Below the pieces are notes generated by a model. It ran no database searches and had not been told where the DNA came from. It worked only from the letters and a program-made list of their open reading frames with translations. Of a DNA stretch of 64,000 nucleotides, positions 1 to 7,721 are shown in pieces; positions within the stretch are counted from its first letter, which is position 1; each line of letters starts with the position of its first letter. Origin of the DNA: a bacterium (GTDB lineage: Bacteria; SM23-81; DAOVCL01); NCBI GenBank assembly GCA_029932675.1, contig JAOZPP010000007.1:1-64000 (forward strand), written 5' to 3'. Made by a program: the position numbers and the translations under genes.

Positions 1-1181
1 AACCCGTTTCCAGTCAACTGCACCATCCAGTTCTGTCCTCCATCACAACTATGAATGATCCCTGGGGGATTAGATCCGTGTGTACAGTGACCCACTATCC
101 AACCATTTTCTTGATCTAAAAAAGAGACATCATGAAGCCGAAGCAAACCATTCAATCCTCCATTCTGGGTATCCCATTTCTTCCCTCCATTATCAGTGTG
201 TGTTATTCTCCCATTATCTCCCACTGCCCATCCATTGTTGCTATCTGGGAAACAGATACCAACAAGGTAGGTGTCGTAGTCTTCATCTACAAGGATCTGT
301 TGATTCCAGGTTGTCCCGCTGTTTGAGGTGTGGAAAATAATCCCCGAATAATACCAATCCCAGATGTATCCCGCCATCCAACCATTCTGCACATCGGTGA
401 AGGTTAAATCATCAATCAAGAGCCCAAATTCGTTCTGAACCTCCCAGTTTTCTCCTCCATTTGAGGTATGGAAAACCATTGTCCCCATACCCCCATCTAC
501 CCATCCCCCTAATGCCCAGCCATTGAGAGAATCAACAAAGGTAACTACACTGAGGAAACTTGCAATGGGATAAAATGCATCTGAGGCATCCTCCCAGCTT
601 TGTCCCCCGTCCATAGTGTGATAGGCAATTCCATATGTCCAGTTATCTCCTCCCCAATCATCATACCCCACAGCCCACCCATTAAGAGAGTCGGCAAAGG
701 CGATGTCATTGAGATGCCTATAGCTCTCTCCGCTCATCTGAGTAGTCCAGGAGCTCCCTCCATCAGTGGTGTGAAGGATCAGCTCATAGTCCCCCACCAC
801 CCAACCATTGGAAGTATCCTTAAAGGTTACTCCATTGAGCCAATGGCTGGTCCCACTCTTCTGTTTTTCCCACCTTTCTCCTCCGTTTCTAGTGTGGAGG
901 ATGGTTCCACCTTCTCCTACTACCCACCCCTTCAGTGAATCAACAAAACAAATCCCAGTGAACCAAGACCAGGCTCCACTTGATTGGAGACTCCAGTTTT
1001 TACCCCCATCCTCAGTATGGATGATGGTCCCGTTTTGTCCTATTGCCCATCCCCTCAGAGTATCAACAAAATCAACCTTCTGAAGGCAATTCCCCTGGCT
1101 CTGGCAGATCCATCCTCCACCCAGAACCCTGCTCCCCAGCAAAAGAAACAAAACCGCCATCCACAAAAATACCTTTCTCAT
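1..1181 (-). CDS. Exported YCF48/BNR-type beta-propeller repeat protein (C-terminus off the left edge)
   Basis: Reverse-strand translation from ATG at 1181: MRKVFLWMAVLFLLLGSRVLGGGWICQSQ... with repeated FVDSLxGWxVGxxGTIxHTxDGGxxW units; open to the window edge, so absent from the ORF track. Confidence 0.8.
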   Translation of the reverse strand, partial: MRKVFLWMAVLFLLLGSRVLGGGWICQSQGNCLQKVDFVDTLRGWAIGQNGTIIHTEDGGKNWSLQSSGAWSWFTGICFVDSLKGWVVGEGGTILHTRNGGERWEKQKSGTSHWLNGVTFKDTSNGWVVGDYELILHTTDGGSSWTTQMSGESYRHLNDIAFADSLNGWAVGYDDWGGDNWTYGIAYHTMDGGQSWEDASDAFYPIASFLSVVTFVDSLNGWALGGWVDGGMGTMVFHTSNGGENWEVQNEFGLLIDDLTFTDVQNGWMAGYIWDWYYSGIIFHTSNSGTTWNQQILVDEDYDTYLVGICFPDSNNGWAVGDNGRITHTDNGGKKWDTQNGGLNGLLRLHDVSFLDQENGWIVGHCTHGSNPPGIIHSCDGGQNWMVQLTGNG

Positions 1182-1432
1182 CTTTCGACCCCCCGGTATA
1201 GAGTTCTTTGAGTCAACTCAGTTCATTGGGTGCGTTGAGTCATCTCGCATTTTGGAGTTACGAGTAACGATCTACAATCCACGAACAACGCGCCCTCTCT
1301 ATCGGGAATCCTCTGCCATACCCCCCTCTTTTTCTTTGGTGGTTTCTCCAGTTTAAGCTCCAGCCTTAATTCTGGCTTTGGTTCTTTATCATCGTCAGAT
1401 TCCATAAGGCTCACTCCTCCTCCTTCACTGAG

Positions 1433-1549
1433 CCGTCAGATCCCCGAATCTGACGGTCTGGTTCTGGTGTGGTAACTCCTGTTGAGACAGGCTGTGATAG
1501 GAGTCACAGCACTTCAAAGGCAGGTGGCAGAACCGGGGTTCTGCCACCT
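1433..1549 (-). repeat. Composite three-hairpin element (left copy), upstream of the YCF48-like gene
   Basis: Minus strand order B-A-C: AGGTGGCAGAACCccGGTTCTGCCACCT (1549-1522), GTGCTGTGACTCCTATCACAGCCTGTCTCAACAGGAGTTACCACACC (1512-1466), CCGTCAGATtcggggATCTGACGG (1456-1433); aligns to 60846-60962. Confidence 0.75.
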
Positions 1550-1618
1550 CGATGTAATTTGTGTTCCTCATCGGAGGTGGCAGGCAGGGCAAAGCCTACG
1601 GGCATCTCCGCTATGTTT

Positions 1619-1645
1619 GGTGGCAGAATCAAGGGTTCTGCCACC
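1619..1645. repeat. Extra copy of the GGTGGCAGAA...TTCTGCCACC palindrome
   Basis: GGTGGCAGAAtcaagggTTCTGCCACC, 10-bp perfect arms. Confidence 0.8.
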
Positions 1646-1768
1646 TCATTGTTCCCTAATGCTGTCTCCAACTACCAAAGAAGACGGCACCGGCTTCCCC
1701 TGCCCGCCCAAGCCACGGACAAGCGGAGACATTTAGACATAAGGCAAAAACCATGCCAGAATAGGCTA

Positions 1769-1801
1769 AAAAATAAAAAAACCACTTAATTTCTTAAGTG
1801 G
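1769..1801 (-). terminator. Rho-independent terminator downstream of the sigma54 regulator
   Basis: Minus strand CCACTTAAgaaaTTAAGTGG followed by TTTTTTTATTTTTT. Confidence 0.75.
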
Positions 1802-1984
1802 CTTTATCGCAATAAGTTATTGGCGGAAAAATCCCTTTTCTCACCTTTGGCAAGAACCAGTGAAACCCCCTATCCACCTATTAGGTAATTTTCTGTTACA
1901 TCATTTCTCCATCAGTCGACTGTAACTCTATAATCCACAGAGAGATGAACAAAATGTAAAAATTTAAGGTCTAAGTAGCATTTT

Positions 1985-4909
1985 TTAACGCGCTGATCTC
2001 CTTCCCTCAATATGATACTTTTCCATTTTCCTGTTCAAGGTCGGCCTTGAAATCCCTAAAACAGAACAGGCTTCTACCTTCTTCCAACCTGTCTGCTCCA
2101 ATACCCGCAGTATATGCACCCTTTCAGCCTCTTCCAATGAAATCCCATCAAGAGCTTGAAGACTTCCTTCTTCCAAATGTCCCTTTAGCCTCATCCCTTC
2201 TGACAGGTGCTCGGGGGTGATCTGGTCCCCTTCCTCGGCCATAAGCACCGCCCTTTCCATCTCATTCTTCAACTCCCGCACATTACCCGGCCAATGGTAG
2301 CCCTCTAAAAGCCTTAGAGCCTCCTCACTTATCCCCCGCAGGCTCTTCTTGAACTGATAGGAGTAAATACCCAGGAAATGGTGGGCCAAAAGTCTGATGT
2401 CATCCCTCCTCTCCCGCAGAGGAGGAAGATCCAATACTATCTGCTTGAGCCTGTAGTAGAGATCCTCCCTAAATCTCCCCTTCCTTATCTCCTCTGCCAA
2501 GTCCTTGTTGGTAGCCGCTATCACCCGCACGTCTATACTCCTCTCCTCGTTGCCTCCCACCCGGCGAACTTTCCCCTCCTCCAGCACCCGCAAAAGCTTG
2601 GCCTGATGGCCGAGGCTCAGATTCCCCACCTCGTCCAGGAAAAGTGTCCCCCCATTAGCCTCCTCAATTAACCCCTTCCGCGGCACAGCTCCGGTAAATG
2701 CTCCTCGCTCACAGCCAAAGACCTCGGCCTCAAACAGATCATTGGGTATGGCCCCACAATTTATGGGGATAAGTTTGTTAGTGTTCCTTTGACTGGCAAA
2801 ATGAATCTTCCGCGCTACCAACTCCTTCCCTGTCCCCGATTCGCCCTGAATGAGCACAGTAGCTTTAGAGTCCTTGACCTTATCTGCTTCCTTTAGCACC
2901 TTTAACATCTTCTCATTCTGGGTGATTATCTCCTCAGGCACTACCCCCTGCACTGCCAGCCTCTGCCTTAAGCTCAGATTTGCCTTCTCCAACTCCCTTT
3001 GCCTCTGCGCCACAATCGCCTTAGCTACCCTCTCGGAGAGAAGATAGAATAAATCCAACTCCTTCTCCAAAAAAGGCTCCTTGCCCCTCTGCCGATCCAC
3101 ATAGAGGTAACCATCTATCCTCTCCCTACTCCCATAGGGGATCAACATTAGGCTACCAGCCCCCACAGCGGAGAACCGCTCATCCAGGGAGCTATCATAG
3201 AGGATAGAGGGCCGGCCTACCTCAAAGCCATCCCTGTCTGCACAGACAGGCCCATCCGCTAACAGGGAGAGAAGTCCATTTACCTCCCCCTCACCGAGGT
3301 TATGGCTTGCCCCCACTTCCATCCCCTTGCTCCCATCCCCGGTGTAGGCCACAAACCCCCTGTCGGCTCCCAAAACCTCAATCACTTGGCCAAAAACCTC
3401 CCCCAAATCCCCTGAGGACAACCCCTGCAAAAACTCATACTTCCTGGAGGGAAACCTCTCCAGCCTTTGGTTAAGTTCAAGTTTTAAGGCTCGCACCTCC
3501 TTGAGCTTTTCAGCCTCTCCCTTAGCCCGCAGGAGCTTCTCCGCTCCCTCCAAGGTTTCAATCGCCTTCTTGAAGGAAGGCTCTGCCCTGGCAATCTGGA
3601 GCAGCGCCAGGGCCTGATAGAACTCCGCCCCTTGGATTTGGGCAAAGAGCCTCTGGGCTTCCCGCAAGAGGTCAAGTTCACCCCTTAGCTCCCCCTGGGC
3701 TAAAAGGGTATGGGCTAACTCAAACCTGTCCTCCAGGGAACGGAGGACACATACTGACTTCTCAAAGTTGGCCTCTGCAGCCTTAGAATCGCCTTTGGCC
3801 TGAGCGAGCCGGCCCATCGTGCGGTAACAGCATCCCTCTTCAAACCTGTCTCCCAAGGACTGGGAAACCCTCAGAGCCTCCTGGATACATCTTGAAGCCT
3901 CATCAAGGTCCTTCCCCTCAGCTATGAGCAAGTCTGCCCTCCTCCTCTGCACCTGATTGATGATGTCCTTTTGCCCCAGCTTTCTCCCTATATCCAATGT
4001 CCTCTGGTAATAGTCCCTGGCAAGGTCGAGATCTCCGTTTTCCTTAGCCACATCTCCCAGGGACTCAAGGGACATCGCTTCTTCCCTTCTGTAGCCGTGC
4101 TCTTGAGCCAGGGTTAAGGCTCTTTTCAGTAAATCCTCAGCCGGTTGTCTTTGGAGAGCCTTCAGACGTCCAAGGGATATATATCCATGAGCCAAAGGAA
4201 TTGGATCGCCCATTCTTTTCTTAATCTCAAGACTGCGATTTAAGTAGTCCTCTGCCTTTACCCACTTTCCAGTTTTCCTATACACTGTACCTATGTTGTT
4301 CAATATAGCACCCTCTTCTCGCTTCCTCCTGACTCTCTTAGAGATAGCCAGCCCTTTTTCCAGATTCTCAAGGGCCATCCCCCAATCTCCCGTTGCCATT
4401 CCCCAAAATGCCAAATCGTTGTATGAGTTTAATGTCTCCCCCTCATCATCTGCTCGACGGAATGTGGAAAGGCTGTCCTGAAGATAATCCTTTGCCTGCC
4501 CATAATCGCCTAACTGAGCGAACGCCCGACCGAGAAACCGCTGGGAGAGTCCTACTAGCCTACTGTGCTCAGTCCTCTTGTAGGACTCATAGACCTTCAA
4601 ACTGAGATCCCTGGCCTCTTCACTTTTTCCCATCTCCAACAGCACATTTGCCACAAGGAGCCGGGCTTTGGCCAATTCTATCTCATCTCCCAACTGAGCG
4701 AAACTGTCCTCTGCTTCCCTTGCCTCCTTGAGGGCTAAATCAAGTTCTCCACTCCGCAGATAACAGAAGGCTAAATCCTTCTTAATTTTTGCCTTCTCTT
4801 TGGACCTTGCCTTCTTCAGAGCCCTTTGGTAAAGCCCTATCGCCTGGGAGAACTTCCCACGGCCCTGATAATCCCTGGCCGATTTAATTAGCTCTGCAAG
4901 TTTTTCCAT
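1985..4909 (-). CDS. TPR-GAF-sigma54 AAA+-Fis HTH transcriptional regulator (locus 1)
   Basis: N-terminal TPR array, GAF-like region, Walker A GESGTGKE, GAFTGA motif (CERGAFTGA), GTLFLDEV, C-terminal Fis-type HTH (VEACSVLGISRPTLNRKM). Confidence 0.93.
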   Translation of the reverse strand: MEKLAELIKSARDYQGRGKFSQAIGLYQRALKKARSKEKAKIKKDLAFCYLRSGELDLALKEAREAEDSFAQLGDEIELAKARLLVANVLLEMGKSEEARDLSLKVYESYKRTEHSRLVGLSQRFLGRAFAQLGDYGQAKDYLQDSLSTFRRADDEGETLNSYNDLAFWGMATGDWGMALENLEKGLAISKRVRRKREEGAILNNIGTVYRKTGKWVKAEDYLNRSLEIKKRMGDPIPLAHGYISLGRLKALQRQPAEDLLKRALTLAQEHGYRREEAMSLESLGDVAKENGDLDLARDYYQRTLDIGRKLGQKDIINQVQRRRADLLIAEGKDLDEASRCIQEALRVSQSLGDRFEEGCCYRTMGRLAQAKGDSKAAEANFEKSVCVLRSLEDRFELAHTLLAQGELRGELDLLREAQRLFAQIQGAEFYQALALLQIARAEPSFKKAIETLEGAEKLLRAKGEAEKLKEVRALKLELNQRLERFPSRKYEFLQGLSSGDLGEVFGQVIEVLGADRGFVAYTGDGSKGMEVGASHNLGEGEVNGLLSLLADGPVCADRDGFEVGRPSILYDSSLDERFSAVGAGSLMLIPYGSRERIDGYLYVDRQRGKEPFLEKELDLFYLLSERVAKAIVAQRQRELEKANLSLRQRLAVQGVVPEEIITQNEKMLKVLKEADKVKDSKATVLIQGESGTGKELVARKIHFASQRNTNKLIPINCGAIPNDLFEAEVFGCERGAFTGAVPRKGLIEEANGGTLFLDEVGNLSLGHQAKLLRVLEEGKVRRVGGNEERSIDVRVIAATNKDLAEEIRKGRFREDLYYRLKQIVLDLPPLRERRDDIRLLAHHFLGIYSYQFKKSLRGISEEALRLLEGYHWPGNVRELKNEMERAVLMAEEGDQITPEHLSEGMRLKGHLEEGSLQALDGISLEEAERVHILRVLEQTGWKKVEACSVLGISRPTLNRKMEKYHIEGRRSAR

Positions 4910-4933
4910 CTATCTCCCTCTCAATGGAAAAAG

Positions 4934-5302
4934 CTATTTCCTGAAAACCATCTGCCAGAATAAGAGGAACCTCATCCACCAGTTGGAAGGATGACTTCTG
5001 GGCTTGGTGATTTCTCTATGCTCTCCCTGATAGCTTCCTATCTGAGTCGAACTGTTGGAGGAATACTGAGTCATAGAATGGTTGGCAGGATCAGATACTC
5101 CCTGGTTATCTCCACCCGATGGCCCTGAGTCTCCTCCCGAACCACCCTTGCCCGGATGAGATAACCAATCCCACGGCTCGGCGGCCATAAGCATACATCT
5201 CTCTGGCCCTGTGTTTGCGGATGCCCTCTTCACCGGCAAGAAGCTAAAAGCAGATAAAAGAAAGGCTATGCTCAATAAGATAATCCCAAGCTTTTTCATC
5301 AT
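4934..5302 (-). CDS. Small exported protein, putative signal/precursor peptide (locus 1)
   Basis: MMKKLGIILLSIAFLLSAFSFLPVKRASA/NTGPERCMLMAAEPWDW...; signal peptide; similar to ORF 61027..61350; RBS GAGGTGAT. Confidence 0.75.
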   Translation of the reverse strand: MMKKLGIILLSIAFLLSAFSFLPVKRASANTGPERCMLMAAEPWDWLSHPGKGGSGGDSGPSGGDNQGVSDPANHSMTQYSSNSSTQIGSYQGEHREITKPRSHPSNWWMRFLLFWQMVFRK

Positions 5303-5347
5303 CTATCACCTCACAGAAGAAAATCCCCCGTGGGAATCTTATTGTAA

Positions 5348-5376
5348 AAAATAACAAATTCCTTGCAGAAAGTCAA
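5348..5376 (-). promoter_or_regulatory. Sigma70-type promoter for the small protein/regulator operon (locus 1)
   Basis: Minus strand TTGACT (5376-5371), 17-nt spacer, TATTTT (5353-5348). Confidence 0.55.
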
Positions 5377-5461
5377 GGATTTTTTGAGCTGGGCTTTTTG
5401 CTCTTCATTTGTAACCTTTTGACTTGACAACCCCCAGCGAAGCTATATATTTTAGCTCTGC

Positions 5462-5556
5462 GGAGGTGGATGGGGGCTGGTGTCCCTGCTGGACTTCAAA
5501 TCCAGATCCCCCGAGAGGATCGGGGGGGTAGGTTCGATTCCTACACACCTCCGCCA
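5462..5556 (+). tRNA. selC: tRNA-Sec (anticodon TCA), CCA encoded
   Basis: GGAGGTG/CACCTCC acceptor, CTGGA-CTTCAAA-TCCAG anticodon arm, long variable arm CCCCCGAgaggaTCGGGGG, GTAGG-TTCGATT-CCTAC T arm, G discriminator, CCA. Confidence 0.95.
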
Positions 5557-5599
5557 TTTCATCCTTAAAGGTGATAACCCTCGGCAAGGAATAAGGCAT

Positions 5600-7438
5600 A
5601 TGGGAGTGATAATCGGGACAGCCGGCCATGTCGATCATGGGAAGACAGAGCTGATCAAGGCTTTGACCCACATCGATACTGATAGACTAAAGGAAGAGAA
5701 GGAAAGAGAAATATCAATCGAATTAGGGTTTGCATGGATTGACCTTCCAAAATCTGGCAGGGTGGGAATAATAGATGTGCCCGGGCATGTGAGGTTCTTA
5801 AAGAACATGCTTGCCGGAACGGGGGGGGTAGATGTGACATTGCTCGTTGTAGCCGCTGATGAGGGGATAATGCCGCAGACAAGGGAACACTTTGAGATCA
5901 TGAGACTGTTAGGGGTGGGGAATATGGTGGTAGCAGTAACCAAGAAAGATCTCGTGGATGAGGAGACCATTGAGCTGGTGAAAGGGGAAATAGGAGAATT
6001 CCTCGCTGGAACCCCCTTCGCTGGTTGCCCTGTGATCATTACCTCTTCCCAGGCCGGCGATGGATTGGATGAACTTAAGGAAGAATTGGACAAGGTCTGT
6101 GCAAAGTTGCCCCCAAAACCCCAGATCGATATATCTAGGCTCTTTGTGGACAGGGCATTCGAAATGAAGGGTTTTGGCACAGTGGTCACCGGAACTCTGG
6201 TATCGGGGAAGATCAGTCAAGACGATCAACTATTCATCTACCCAAGAGGGATAAGGACAAGGGTCAGGGGGGTTCAGGTTCATTATGAGCGGAGGAGGGA
6301 GGCCTGGGCTGGCGAACGGGTAGCGCTTAACCTCGCAGGAGTGAAGAGAGACCAGGTGAGACGGGGCTGCGTAATTTCAGGGGTAGAATACCTTAAACCC
6401 ACAAAGAGGGTCACCATAAGCCTAGAGATCCTCCCTTCAGTAAAGGTCCTTAAGGATTGGACAAGGGTGAGGCTCTACAGCGGGAGCGCGGAGCTTTTCG
6501 GCCGTATCTCCCTGTTAGGGTCAAATGAAAGAAGAGGCGGAGAGAGAACCTTTGCCCAGATCTTTCTGGAACAACCCCATACCTTCCTGGTCGGAGACAG
6601 ATTCGTGCTCAGAAACTATTCTCCCCTCTGGCTCATTGGTGGTGGAAAGATACTGGGCACATCATCTCAGAGGCTCAAGAAAACGGATAGATCCATTCTC
6701 CCCCAGCTTGAGGCCATAGAGATTGGGGGAGCAGAGGCGGCGGTGCTCCTGGAGTTGGAGGACAGTCCCCAAAGGGAAGAGCAACTGCTGAGCAAAATCG
6801 GGCTCTCTTCGATGAGGCTGAGGAAGATCATCAACAAACTTGAAACAGAGGGGAAGGTAATTACTTTAAACCACTACCTTATTGCCAAAAAGGCCTTTAC
6901 AAATCTAAAGAAGAACATCCTTTCCCTACTCCATAAATACTATGAAAAACATCCTTTGAGGCTCTATATGAAACGGAGAGAACTTGCGCAGAGGCTCTCC
7001 CTGTCTAAGGAGGTCCTCAACGACCTCCTCCCCTTTATTGAGGAGCTCCGCTGCGAGGAGGAAAGGGTCTCCCTCAAAGGGTATAAACCTCAGTGGAAGG
7101 ATGAGGAACTGACCAAGCGGAAGGCCATCGAAGAGGAGTTCTTGAGCTCAGGTTTCCAACCGCCAAAACCGGAAGTCAACGAAATTTTCAAAACCCTCCT
7201 TGAGGATGGGACTATTGTAAAGATAGGGGAGGACATATTCCTTCACAGGGAGATGCTGCGGAGGGGAAAGGAGAAGGTAGTGGCACTCATCAGAGATAGG
7301 GGTGAGGCAACGATCAGCGAGATAAAGGACGTCCTCTGCACATCCCGAAAATATACGCTCCCCTTTGTGCAATACTTAGATAGTCTGGGGGTTACCAAAA
7401 GGATCGGCGATAAGAGGGTGCTGGCCAGGGAGGAATAG
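5600..7438 (+). CDS. selB: Selenocysteine-specific elongation factor SelB
   Basis: MGVIIGTAGHVDHGKTELIKALT...; EF-Tu-like GTPase motifs, winged-helix C-terminal region; starts just after tRNA-Sec. The ORF-track start at 5480 lies inside the tRNA. Confidence 0.95.
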   Translation: MGVIIGTAGHVDHGKTELIKALTHIDTDRLKEEKEREISIELGFAWIDLPKSGRVGIIDVPGHVRFLKNMLAGTGGVDVTLLVVAADEGIMPQTREHFEIMRLLGVGNMVVAVTKKDLVDEETIELVKGEIGEFLAGTPFAGCPVIITSSQAGDGLDELKEELDKVCAKLPPKPQIDISRLFVDRAFEMKGFGTVVTGTLVSGKISQDDQLFIYPRGIRTRVRGVQVHYERRREAWAGERVALNLAGVKRDQVRRGCVISGVEYLKPTKRVTISLEILPSVKVLKDWTRVRLYSGSAELFGRISLLGSNERRGGERTFAQIFLEQPHTFLVGDRFVLRNYSPLWLIGGGKILGTSSQRLKKTDRSILPQLEAIEIGGAEAAVLLELEDSPQREEQLLSKIGLSSMRLRKIINKLETEGKVITLNHYLIAKKAFTNLKKNILSLLHKYYEKHPLRLYMKRRELAQRLSLSKEVLNDLLPFIEELRCEEERVSLKGYKPQWKDEELTKRKAIEEEFLSSGFQPPKPEVNEIFKTLLEDGTIVKIGEDIFLHREMLRRGKEKVVALIRDRGEATISEIKDVLCTSRKYTLPFVQYLDSLGVTKRIGDKRVLAREE

Positions 7439-7443
7439 GCCTC

Positions 7444-7481
7444 TGGTAAACCATCGCTGATCAGGTCAGTTTACCATTTTT
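7444..7481 (+). terminator. Terminator downstream of selB
   Basis: TGGTAAAC...GTTTACCA followed by TTTTT. Confidence 0.6.
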
Positions 7482-7519
7482 CCAAAGTTTAATATTGGCC
7501 TCTAAGTCTTCCCGAGACT

Positions 7520-7663
7520 TCAGTCCCCCTTCCCCTTGGGCAGGGGGCGAACGCTATTTGAGCCACATTTAGGGCATTCCCTCTCTTCAGGAACCTTCCT
7601 ATCGTAGGTCCCCTTATAGGTATAGCCACACCGCAGACATTTGAAGGTTACCTCTTCAGCCAT
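7520..7663 (-). CDS. Small zinc-ribbon protein (47 aa)
   Basis: MAEEVTFKCLRCGYTYKGTYDRKVPEERECPKCGSNSVRPLPKGKGD; two CxxC knuckles; below the ORF-track size limit. Confidence 0.7.
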   Translation of the reverse strand: MAEEVTFKCLRCGYTYKGTYDRKVPEERECPKCGSNSVRPLPKGKGD

Positions 7664-7721
7664 ACTTCCATTTCTCCATTCATCTGGGAGAAAAGTGGGT
7701 TGAGGACAGACTGCGGAGGCC

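Noticed and set aside
80-1211. Plus-strand ORFs at the left edge
   Set aside because: Antisense to the YCF48-like propeller gene, which has clear repeat periodicity on the minus strand.
1223-1414. 63-aa minus-strand ORF
   Set aside because: GTG start and low-complexity charged sequence; the C-terminal half is simple-repeat DNA (GATTGTAGATCGTTACTCGTAACTC). Coding status not supportable.
1433-1645. CRISPR array or integron-type att sites
   Set aside because: Palindromes are few, irregularly spaced and without unique spacers; no cas or integrase genes in the window.
5480-5599. N-terminal extension of SelB in the ORF track
   Set aside because: Overlaps the tRNA-Sec gene; the conserved SelB N-terminus MGVIIGTAGHVDHGK begins at 5600.
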